Below, one piece after another: positions 56,131-64,000 of a stretch of DNA of 64,000 nucleotides. A program made the translations under genes and the position numbers. The stretch is from contig CM042042.1 of NCBI GenBank assembly GCA_023525975.1, positions 47,441,880-47,505,879 of the forward strand, written 5' to 3'. Position 1 is the stretch's first letter; each line of letters opens with the position of its first letter. Source of the DNA: Smallanthus sonchifolius. Taxonomy: Eukaryota; Streptophyta; Magnoliopsida; Asterales; Asteraceae. Below the pieces are notes generated by a model, which searched no databases, had not been told where the DNA came from, and saw only the letters and a program-made list of their open reading frames with translations.

Positions 56131-57534
56131 TCACAGCACTGCTTCCTTAGCTTCCATCTTCTTTTTGTAATCAAGACAGAACTTGATTAACTTGTCGTAT
56201 TTGGCCGAGAGAAGCTTTGTCCATTCGTAAGTGTGGATGCAGAATTTGTCTGCTAGTACCTCCAGATCGTTCACAGAGAAATTGATGAAGCAGACTTCAT
56301 CAAAAACCCTGATCACTTCCTTTGGCACTGTGTTTCCACTATCTGACTTACCTTTACCCATGATCACAGCCTCGCCCGTTTTTGGATCAACGTACCAGTA
56401 CCACATGTCACCAAGAATATCCTGAGGTAACTTGCTCAGGGGAATCTTGGTTTCACATCGCACTGGCTTGTATACCAATCTCTTTAACGGCTTCTTAGTC
56501 ACAGGATGCACTGCATGCTTATCCTTGACTCTTCTGGGCACCTGAGGCTTGAGATACTCATACTTTCCCGATCTTGCTTCACGCTGTAGTATACTCCACA
56601 AACCCATTGCTACTGCATGATTCGAATGATTCAGCAGGTCGCGGTTTGCAAGGTTAACTAGGTCGTACCTGGGCAAAGAGTTGAACGCCTCACTGGTTGG
56701 TTTCAAGTATTGAACCCCTCCAGATCTTTTGATGGCGAACAACTGCTTGTCCTCCTCAAACCTGACAGCTAAGATCATACCTGTCGCTCCATACTTGTCT
56801 TTGATAGACGTCTTTTGCCACACTGGAGCTGGACCCTTTGTAGATGCAGAAGGCATGTCTTTCTCTTTTTGTGCCTCGGGGTCCACAGGTATAGGGTCGA
56901 TCGGGGGGGCATCAGTTGTAGCTTCAACATTACTAGCTGTATCAACTGAGCCTGTGTCTGTTTCGAGCAAAGATTCGAGCGATGGTATTTCAAATATCTC
57001 ACCATCCTCTAACTCATACTCTAGATCCCCGTCGCCCTTGGGAATCTCGATTATCACATCATCATCATCGTTCCAATCATCACCAGAGTCGATCTCTCCT
57101 TCTTCCAGATTAAGGAGAGCATCGATCTGTGCTTCTTTAGAATAGTCAGGCTCGAGACATAGAATCTCGCCAGCCACAGACTTCCCTTTATCACCACCAC
57201 CACCACCACCTCCTGAGGTATCACCACCCTCTTGCGTAGTAGACTCCCCCTCAGCCATTGACATAGTAGAGATGGGCACAATTGCCGAAGCTTGGTGCTC
57301 ACCTCCACTAGGACCGACTTCAGGATCCTTGTCTTTGTCATCATCCTTAGTCAAATCGACTAGATGACAACCCTCTGCACCGATGGATTTTCCTTTTTCC
57401 TTCTCCCCCTGAGCACCTAGCTTCTCGGTCAGTTCTGCAATTAATTTGACCATAGTAGCGTGCTCCTGCCTTTGAGCATCCAGCCTTAGCTCAATTGAAG
57501 TTCTGTGGGCCAGAATCATTTCATTCGTCTTCAT
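56131..57534 (-). CDS. Envelope-like ORF of Copia element, C-terminal part
   Basis: 467 codons in the same frame as the upstream ORF, separated by one TAG (57547-57549). It starts with a coiled-coil-like stretch continuing that of the upstream part (RLDAQRQEHATMVKLIAELT), then acidic low-complexity sequence (NLEEGEIDSGDDWNDDDD). A conserved C-terminal region follows, with PVWQKTSIKDKYGATGMIL, KPLKRLVYKPVRCETKIPLS and FCIHTYEWTKLLSAKYDKL. It lies between pol and the 3' LTR, where Sireviruses encode their env-like protein. No signal peptide or membrane segment is seen in this part, so the env label is positional. Confidence 0.7.
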   Translation of the reverse strand: MKTNEMILAHRTSIELRLDAQRQEHATMVKLIAELTEKLGAQGEKEKGKSIGAEGCHLVDLTKDDDKDKDPEVGPSGGEHQASAIVPISTMSMAEGESTTQEGGDTSGGGGGGGDKGKSVAGEILCLEPDYSKEAQIDALLNLEEGEIDSGDDWNDDDDVIIEIPKGDGDLEYELEDGEIFEIPSLESLLETDTGSVDTASNVEATTDAPPIDPIPVDPEAQKEKDMPSASTKGPAPVWQKTSIKDKYGATGMILAVRFEEDKQLFAIKRSGGVQYLKPTSEAFNSLPRYDLVNLANRDLLNHSNHAVAMGLWSILQREARSGKYEYLKPQVPRRVKDKHAVHPVTKKPLKRLVYKPVRCETKIPLSKLPQDILGDMWYWYVDPKTGEAVIMGKGKSDSGNTVPKEVIRVFDEVCFINFSVNDLEVLADKFCIHTYEWTKLLSAKYDKLIKFCLDYKKKMEAKEAVL

Positions 57535-57546
57535 TAATAGTTCATT

Positions 57547-59289
57547 CTACGCCATCACATTCTTCAGCCGTTCATCAGTCCCCGTTCTCTGGCTACACAG
57601 AATCCTAACTTCATCTGCCAGAGAGTTTATCTGTGCTTGTTGAGCATCAGAATCCTCTTTTGACTTTTGAATAGTCTTCAACAAGCCAGCAACTTGGGTT
57701 TCTAGCATATCGATCCTAGCTTCATTTGGATCCGGATGCCTAGATGATGAGGCTTCGGCGTTGTGGATGGGGGAAGAGAAGATTGTGTCAAAGTCGAACC
57801 CCTGTGAGATGTCACCATAATTAAAGGGTTGACCTGACGGCTCTCTAGTGGGTGTTGGGGTTGGGGATGGTATGATGTGAGTGGGTGTTATGGTTGGGAT
57901 GACTGTGACCGACTCCGTGAGAAGTGGAGCAGTCACCGTCACCTGGACGGTTGGAATAGGGAGGGTCACCGTCACAGGAATCACCTCTGTGACCGCCGTG
58001 ACCGCCACATCTGCTTGTACCAGTGGCCTTCTCCTCCTACTAAACAGTTGCCGTGCTGGTTGGGTAGATTCTGGAATGGCAGCTTCAACTTGTACTGGTT
58101 GCACAGTTGGAATCTCTTCAACCCTGGGGATGGCAACCTCTTGCCTATCGCCCCTTTTCTTGTTGGTGCTCTCATGCCTCTGTCTTTGTAAAGCAGCGTC
58201 AGAGTCGGAATCCGGCTCATATTCGCTGTTGGAGCTTAGTCTCTTTCTTTTTGAAGACGACGCAGGCTGGGTTACCTGTGCCTGTCTCCTCGGATGTGCC
58301 TGTGATGGTGCATCATCGGAATCAGAAGAATCTGATTCTGTAGCCTCCGAATCGGATTCCTCAGCACCACCAACACCACCTTCATCATCACCCTCATCAT
58401 TACCTTCATCATTACCTTCATCATCCTCATTCTCTTCATCTTGTTCTTCATCAGAGTGATCACTCATCTCTGGTCCCGAGTTGGGACTATACCAGTTCCA
58501 GTCCTCCGGAGTGACGTATGCTTCATTAATCAGGTGGCCGAAGAGTTCAGTATGCTCAGGGGTAGGTTCTACACTGCCTGGCTTTAGGAACTGTGCAAAG
58601 ACTCTCTTGGCCACCCTTTTCACTTGCAGTCTCTCTCCGATAGCACGCAGGTTTGGCAACGCATCATCGATCAAAAGTTGCACAAACCTCGGGTATAAAA
58701 GGAACCTAAATCTCTCAGCTGTATTTATCTGGTCATTAATTGCTTTGAAAATAAAGCGTGAGAAGTTGTAGCCCCGATTGAGAGACAAGCCCACCATGGC
58801 TGCTGCAAGGTCATGACCCATCGCATCTTTCCCTGCTTTCCTGGATGAGATGCACATGATCATGATGTGGGCAAAATAACGCCATTGATCTAATACCCAC
58901 ATTTTCTTGTAAGAAGCATAGTCCCTTTCCCCGACATATCCCATTCTCTGCCTCCAACACCCATCCACGTAGTAATCTGGATAGGATGTCGGGTCGGTGG
59001 CAAGGTCTCTGAACTGCAGTACTCGTCTGATTGTATCTTCAGAGATTGCAATAGCCCGACCATCAACAGTAGCCCTTATGACATTAGGGGATACTGTGCA
59101 ATCGTGCTCTGCAGTCTCCCAGAATTGTTCTAAGTATGGTCTTGAGACTGTTGGATTAGCCGAGATTGCATAACTTATTTTAGATCTGTTCAGAAAGTCC
59201 ACAATCTCTCTATATTGTAAGGCTGCCCCTTTCCATTCTGGTTCAGTGTGCGCCAACAGATTGAATTCGTCAGTGAATGCACGAGCCAT
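57547..59289 (-). CDS. Envelope-like ORF of Copia element, N-terminal part
   Basis: The frame from the ATG at 59289 (MARAFTDEFNLLAHTEPEW) runs 580 codons to TAG at 57547. The 23 open codons upstream of that ATG end at a good splice acceptor (TGTTTGCAG at 59293), so a spliced subgenomic mRNA is likely and the inner ATG is chosen. Residues 1-230 form a conserved globular region (FLNRSKISYAISANPTV, ISEDTIRRVLQF, WRYFAHIMIMCISSRKAGKD, FLLYPRFVQLLIDDALPNL). This resembles the 'putative plant transposon protein' region I associate with Asteraceae Copia elements, from memory. Acidic, Ser- and Thr/Pro-rich stretches follow, then a coiled coil. It has no transmembrane segment at its start. Confidence 0.72.
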   Translation of the reverse strand: MARAFTDEFNLLAHTEPEWKGAALQYREIVDFLNRSKISYAISANPTVSRPYLEQFWETAEHDCTVSPNVIRATVDGRAIAISEDTIRRVLQFRDLATDPTSYPDYYVDGCWRQRMGYVGERDYASYKKMWVLDQWRYFAHIMIMCISSRKAGKDAMGHDLAAAMVGLSLNRGYNFSRFIFKAINDQINTAERFRFLLYPRFVQLLIDDALPNLRAIGERLQVKRVAKRVFAQFLKPGSVEPTPEHTELFGHLINEAYVTPEDWNWYSPNSGPEMSDHSDEEQDEENEDDEGNDEGNDEGDDEGGVGGAEESDSEATESDSSDSDDAPSQAHPRRQAQVTQPASSSKRKRLSSNSEYEPDSDSDAALQRQRHESTNKKRGDRQEVAIPRVEEIPTVQPVQVEAAIPESTQPARQLFSRRRRPLVQADVAVTAVTEVIPVTVTLPIPTVQVTVTAPLLTESVTVIPTITPTHIIPSPTPTPTREPSGQPFNYGDISQGFDFDTIFSSPIHNAEASSSRHPDPNEARIDMLETQVAGLLKTIQKSKEDSDAQQAQINSLADEVRILCSQRTGTDERLKNVMA

Positions 59290-59424
59290 TATCTGCAAAC
59301 ACACACAGAAAACATAATCAGAATAATTTATAACAATGGAAATAGACACATATGACACAGAATAGTAGTTACACTTTGTAAAAAAAATTCAGACTTTGAA
59401 GAATTTTCTAAGTGTTGGTCCTAC

Positions 59425-59515
59425 GCACTTATCAAGTGCGCAGGATTTTACACTTGCGTACTTAACAAGTACGCAGGAATTACTTCTTGCGTACTTGCTA
59501 AGTGCGCAAGAACAA
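59425..59515. repeat. Palindrome cluster upstream of env-like ORF
   Basis: Three units: GCGCACTTATCAAGTGCGC, GCGTACTTAACAAGTACGC and GCGTACTTGCTAAGTGCGC, joined by 'aggatttt / aggaattacttctt' linkers. Same family as the arrays at 17551, 55795 and 60045. Confidence 0.9.
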
Positions 59516-59559
59516 CCCTTAGCAAAAATTTCAAAGATTAAATTCGTTCAAAATGCGGG

Positions 59560-59645
59560 TTGATTAGGTAGCCACTAGGTCGGAATCAGGGATTAGAACC
59601 TATGGTACCATTATCAACACCATTAACCACTAAGACACGATCAAA
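59560..59645 (-). repeat. tRNA-like segment in Copia spacer
   Basis: On the minus strand GTGTCTTAGTGGTTAATGG resembles box A with its D arm, and ATAGGTTCTAATCCCTG contains a box B. No full cloverleaf forms, so it is not called as a tRNA. Confidence 0.45.
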
Positions 59646-60044
59646 TTTTGACCTAGGTCAGTGATCGACCCACTGACGGTTCGACTTCAACCCGTCGGAT
59701 CGATCGATGACCAAAGGGAAAAAAAGAGGATCGATTAGGCATCCTAATAACTTGTTAGAGACACTAGTTACCCAAACAACCCATTTTACCCCAAAAATTT
59801 TACGGATTTAACCTAAAAAATTTTAAGTCAAAAATCGGTCCAAAAAAACACGAATCTATGGATGGAATCGGCCTAGATTCTCACCAAAGAGATGAAATAC
59901 GAAGATGATAATGTGGACGGGATGAAAAACGGGTTTGAACACACTCGATTTTGAGAGAAAAATCGCAGGGGGGGAAAAAAATTTGGGTTTGAATGAGAAA
60001 ACCAGAAAATTTTCTAAGTGTCAAACTTATACCCCACTGATATT

Positions 60045-60178
60045 GTTCGTGCGTACTTGCTAAGTGCGCACGAATTAACTCTTGCGTACTTAACAAGTAC
60101 GCAGGAATTAACTCTTGCGTACTTGCTAAGTGCGCAAGTCTTACTTCGTGCGTACTTGACAAGTGCGCATAAACTTTA
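60045..60178. repeat. Second palindrome cluster in Copia spacer
   Basis: Four units in 130 bp: GCGTACTTGCTAAGTGCGC, GCGTACTTAACAAGTACGC, GCGTACTTGCTAAGTGCGC and GCGTACTTGACAAGTGCGC, with 'aattaactctt' linkers. Confidence 0.9.
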
Positions 60179-61488
60179 AGTGCGCAATTTTCAACTCAAA
60201 ATTATGAAGATTGTCAAGTCAAATAACGAACAAGATAAAAATATTCAATCGGGAGGATTCAAATACAATTCATGAAGGTTAAACATAAAATATTTTTGGC
60301 CTTTTCTAAATTAAACTTAAACAATGCATAAACTTAAAATCTTTTTGTTCTTTTCTAGATAGAAATATACAAGTATTCACACAAGCTATTTTTGATCAAA
60401 GACACGAGTAGAGGATCATATCAGGCTAATTTTTAGCAAAAACGATACAATGTAAACATCAAAGAATATGGGATCATGTCATGTATTACTCTTTATTCTT
60501 ACGTAATAAGCAAATAAACAAGTAATTCAAGTTGACAATATTATAAGATTTGAAACTATATGCATCTTTGTATCATGTTCTTGTGTATTAAGTTAATAAT
60601 TATAAAATATACAACGTGTCCCCCACTTAAATGCTATGATATTTTGCACTATCTCAAGGCATCTAAGATTTTTCCAATGATATTCTTAATTTTCAGAATG
60701 AAGTTACATCAATTAGCACAGAAAAATCAAGCAGAATCCATGAGGATTATCAAGAATCATAAGATTCAGAATCGAGTGATTCAATTGTCTTGGTTTCATG
60801 TGATTTTCTTCTTTGAATATCGGTATGATGATTCAGGATAATGAACATGGTGTTTGATTATAAGGTAACGGGATCCAACTTTTATCTGGATTTGATTTCA
60901 ATGAACCAGGAATGATTCAAGGGTGAATACATGCTCAACGGTTGATGTAGAGACATGTCTTGATTCAATCTCTCCTTGCATACTTGTGAGTATGGGCAGT
61001 GAGATGAACCGCATTAATTGTGCTAACAACATAACCCGAAACTGATCTCAAAAGAAAATTATTGCCAAAATCTAACATCCTTTATCTGATAATGATCTTT
61101 TCTATTCTTTTACACACACACACTTGCAAACATGGGTTCAAATCACAGTTGTAATTTAGATTTAGTTTCCACACTACTAGTGATTCAAAGACGCATACAG
61201 CCTACTGACAATTCAAATTACTTGTAAGTAAACAGATTAAAAACATAATAATTTAAACAATTAAGTAAACATGACGCAATCATTTCCCATATGAGCAGTC
61301 TATGATGGTTAGATCATTTCAGATGTACTATCATTTCCTCGTTTCTCAAGTGAACTTTTGAAATTTTCTCCATTTTCTTTTTTTTTTATTGTTGTAAAGT
61401 ATTTTAAACTAACAGAACTATACAGAAAAATTTAAAAGAAATAAAATTTAACTTCCATGAATTGAATTGATTTAAGAAAATTAATTTT
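60179..61488. other. Non-coding spacer between pol and env-like ORF
   Basis: AT-rich sequence inside the Copia element with no coding domain on either strand. It probably contains the intron removed to express the env-like ORF. No donor site could be chosen confidently. Confidence 0.5.
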
Positions 61489-64000
61489 TCACTCGGGATT
61501 GAACATTCCTATCAAGTTGACAAGATGCTCAAAACGGGACCGATCAAATGCCTTTGTGAAAAGGTCAGCAAGATTGTCATCCGTGTGAACCTTTACAAGT
61601 TCAAGTAAATGCTTTTCAGCACAATCACGGATGAAATGATGGCGAATTTCAATATGCTTAGTTTTGGAATGTTTCACCGGGTTATTTGTGATGGACATGG
61701 TGGCATTGTTGTCAATGAATAAAGGAGTTCCAGTGAAGTTCAAGCCGTAGTCTCGCAATTGCTGCTGAATCCACAATATCTGAGAACAACCGCTAGCTGC
61801 AGCAATGTATTCTGCTTCACAAGTTGAGACAGAAACCGTTGACTGCTTCTTGCACTGCCAGGAGACCAGTCTGTCTCTCAAGAATTGACATCCGCCAGAA
61901 GTTGACTTTCTATCAAGGTTACAACCGCCATAAACTGAATCAGTGTAGGCTTTGAAGTCGAATGACTGCTGCTTGGAGTACCAAAGACCCAATCGGGGTT
62001 TCCCTTTCAGGTATCTGAAAATCCTCTTCACAGCTATCATATGTGACTCCTTCGGTTGAGACTGAAACCTTGAGCACAAGCATACAGCAAACATAATATC
62101 GGGTCTTGAAGCTGTGAGATACATAAGTGATCCGATCATCCCACGGTACAACCTGCTGTCTACATCCTTCCCATCTTTGTCAGGATGCAAACCATGATTG
62201 ACTGGGATTGGTGTGCCATAAGTAGTGCTATCACTCATCTTGTATTTTGATAAAATGTCCTGCACGTACTTAGTTTGATGTAGATAAATGTCATCCTCTC
62301 TTTGACTGACTTGCAGACCCAGGAAGAACGACAGTTCACCCATATTGCTCATTTCAAACTTGGACTTCATCACCTTTTCGAAATCCCTACACATCCCTTC
62401 ATTGGTCGACCCAAAAATGATGTCGTCGACATATACTTGCACAAGAAGAATGTCACCTCCTGCTTTCCTTATGAAGAGAGTCGAGTCAATCTGCCCACGG
62501 TCGAAACCATTAGACAGTAAATGCTTTGATAGTGTCTCATACCATGCCCTCGGTGCTTGATGAAGACCATAAAGTGCTTTGTCGAGCTTGTACACTTTAT
62601 TGATATTATGCGGATCTTCAAAACCGGGAGGTTGAGTGACATAGACTTCTTCATGAACTTTACCATAAAGGAAAGCACTCTTCACATCAAGTTGGTAGAC
62701 CTTGAAGCCGACATATGTGGCATAAGCCAAGAACAGTCGAATGGCCTCAATTCTAGCAACTGGGGCATATACTTCTGTGTAATCCAAGCCCTCTTGTTGA
62801 TAAAAACCCTGAACAACCAATCTTGCCTTGTTCTTCACAACTACATGACGATTATCCGTCTTGCATTTGAACACCCATCTGGTTCCAATTGGCTGAAAGC
62901 CTTTTGGCAAGTCAACCAAATCCCATACATGCAACTTTTGGAATTGGGACAATTCATCTTGCATCGCCTCAATCCAGCAGTTGTTAGTGAGAGCCTCCTT
63001 CACATTCTTCGGCTCTATCTGGGACACGAATGCAGCATGCAGACATGTTTCCATGACACCAGTGTCAAATATCTCTGTGTAAAGACTGGTGTTCTCAGTG
63101 ATGGTTCTATGACGAGTCTGAACACCGGCATAAGGATCACCAATAATGTTTTCGATTGGATGATTCCTATGCACTCTCGTCTCCGGTACAATTGGTTCTT
63201 GAATTTCTGGATCTAAATTTGTGCTCAACTCCCCCATTTCCTGTGTTTCAGCAGAAGAAGATTCAATGTTAATTGGATCAGCTGGAGCTTCATTTCCTAC
63301 AGTTGTGTTAGGATTGGCTTGAGCGTCATCTCCAACAACATGAACACTTTCACTGTTATCACTGTCATGAGTTCCAGATGCAGATGCAGCATTGGAATCA
63401 GGAGTTATAATTGGTACAGTAGCACGAGTAGAAAAACTCCCGCCATTCAATAGATTATAAACATTTTCGGCGTCTTCTGCAGATAGCTCAGGAAGATTGA
63501 AAGACTTGAATAGCGCATCATAATCAAAACCCCAAGCTTGACCTTTTGGTTCTGGTGGAATGCTGTGTTTACTACAATCCACTTCGAACCATTCCTCGAC
63601 AGTACGAGTTCCTATGTTGTACACTCTCTTGCAGGGCGAATTGGCAACATATCCTAAGAAGATGCCTTCCACCGCTTTCGCATGAAATTTAGATTGACGA
63701 TCTTTATACTGTAGCAACAAGGAACAAGGACTACCAAAAGGAACTAGGTAATCAAGATTGGGAAGTCGATTGTTGATCAACTCATAACAAGTCTTGTTGT
63801 GTCTTTTCACCACCAAAACTCTGTTTAAGACGTGACAAGCTGTATTTACTGCTTCTGCCCAGAAAGTGACAGGAAGCTTTGCATCTGACAGCATAGTCCT
63901 TGCAGTCTCAATCAGTGTTCTGTTCTTCCGTTCAGCAACTCCATTCTGCTGAGGCGTGTACGGCGCGCTGAATTCGTGACGGATCCCTTTCTTGAGACAG
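61489..64000 (-). CDS. Copia-type polyprotein (integrase C-half, RT, RNase H), 5' part beyond window
   Basis: An open frame runs from the right edge to TGA-side stop at 61489, about 836 codons, without interruption. It enters within integrase (HEFSAPYTPQQNGVAERKNR, with the catalytic Glu) and continues through the GAG-like junction (WAEAVNTACHVLNR). Reverse transcriptase follows with TRWVFKCK, QLDVKSAFLYG and the active-site YVDDIIFGST. RNase H comes next with YTDSVYGGCNLDRKSTSGG and STCEAEYIAAASGCSQILW, then the C-terminal ADLFTKAFDRSRFEHLV. The integrase-before-RT order defines Copia (Ty1) elements. The intact frame suggests recent activity, although the downstream env-like ORF has a stop. 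Confidence 0.95.
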   Translation of the reverse strand, partial: CLKKGIRHEFSAPYTPQQNGVAERKNRTLIETARTMLSDAKLPVTFWAEAVNTACHVLNRVLVVKRHNKTCYELINNRLPNLDYLVPFGSPCSLLLQYKDRQSKFHAKAVEGIFLGYVANSPCKRVYNIGTRTVEEWFEVDCSKHSIPPEPKGQAWGFDYDALFKSFNLPELSAEDAENVYNLLNGGSFSTRATVPIITPDSNAASASGTHDSDNSESVHVVGDDAQANPNTTVGNEAPADPINIESSSAETQEMGELSTNLDPEIQEPIVPETRVHRNHPIENIIGDPYAGVQTRHRTITENTSLYTEIFDTGVMETCLHAAFVSQIEPKNVKEALTNNCWIEAMQDELSQFQKLHVWDLVDLPKGFQPIGTRWVFKCKTDNRHVVVKNKARLVVQGFYQQEGLDYTEVYAPVARIEAIRLFLAYATYVGFKVYQLDVKSAFLYGKVHEEVYVTQPPGFEDPHNINKVYKLDKALYGLHQAPRAWYETLSKHLLSNGFDRGQIDSTLFIRKAGGDILLVQVYVDDIIFGSTNEGMCRDFEKVMKSKFEMSNMGELSFFLGLQVSQREDDIYLHQTKYVQDILSKYKMSDSTTYGTPIPVNHGLHPDKDGKDVDSRLYRGMIGSLMYLTASRPDIMFAVCLCSRFQSQPKESHMIAVKRIFRYLKGKPRLGLWYSKQQSFDFKAYTDSVYGGCNLDRKSTSGGCQFLRDRLVSWQCKKQSTVSVSTCEAEYIAAASGCSQILWIQQQLRDYGLNFTGTPLFIDNNATMSITNNPVKHSKTKHIEIRHHFIRDCAEKHLLELVKVHTDDNLADLFTKAFDRSRFEHLVNLIGMFNPE

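Noticed and set aside
57877..58459. 192-codon plus-strand Ser-rich frame
   Set aside because: It is antisense to the acidic/Ser region of the envelope-like ORF and shares no independent motif.
62557..63216. 219-codon plus-strand frame
   Set aside because: It is antisense to the reverse transcriptase/integrase region of the Copia polyprotein, which has unmistakable motifs.

Overview
This window is nuclear DNA from a flowering plant. The evidence is introns with GT/AG borders, plant-specific gene families (DUF630/DUF632, a calcium-dependent protein kinase, a thaumatin-like protein, PR-1, a small rhodanese) and a very high load of plant transposons. The large Gypsy-type LTRs (2.5-3.3 kb) and a Copia element carrying an extra envelope-like ORF suggest a eudicot, probably Asteraceae. 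That placement is inference, because no marker gene is present.

Five host protein genes are readable, all on the minus strand, plus one tRNA on the plus strand. (1) 1-3074: DUF630/DUF632 protein, four exons, running off the left edge. (2) 5296-5829: single-exon PR-1/CAP protein with a signal peptide. (3) 10777-10850: tRNA-Ile(AAU). (4) 29682-31109: five-exon rhodanese (thiosulfate sulfurtransferase) of 143 aa. (5) 41318-42388: two-exon thaumatin-like protein (PR-5 family), 256 aa with 16 cysteines. (6) 44406-49574: group IV CDPK (CPK16/18/28-like), eleven exons found, with the final EF-hand exon(s) not present. These are not an operon; the only functional theme is defence or signalling (PR-1, PR-5, CDPK), which may be chance.

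The rest is layered mobile DNA. 8-11 kb holds a tRNA-derived SINE with a 20-bp target duplication, a CACTA-type end with palindromic subterminal repeats, and Helitron-like repeats. 12-16.2 kb is a PIF/Harbinger-associated Myb-like ORF broken by an LTR that still shows its tRNA-Met primer-binding site. 16.3-18.3 kb is another LTR carrying a palindrome array, followed by a short 5' fragment of a CDC5-like gene. 18.8-25.3 kb is a pair of nested solo LTRs in opposite orientation, each with an exact 5-bp target duplication. 25.9-28.4 kb is a further solo LTR inside a tandem repeat. 31.6-35.3 kb holds hAT-type MITEs, a SINE and a complete small Helitron. 40.2-41.2 kb is a foldback element. 50.6-55.3 kb is a 3' LTR with polypurine tract and a tandem repeat array from a Gypsy element. 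55.5-64 kb is the 3' two-thirds of a Sirevirus-like Copia element: LTR, envelope-like ORF with one in-frame stop, long spacer, and integrase/RT/RNase H.

No wholly new system is evident. The most unusual signals are: the same 19-bp palindrome in arrays within two different LTRs and in the Copia spacer; tRNA-like segments inside the 3-kb LTRs; a 35-bp copy of a CDPK exon end with its splice donor, lying in the next intron; and the truncated CDPK and CDC5 sequences.
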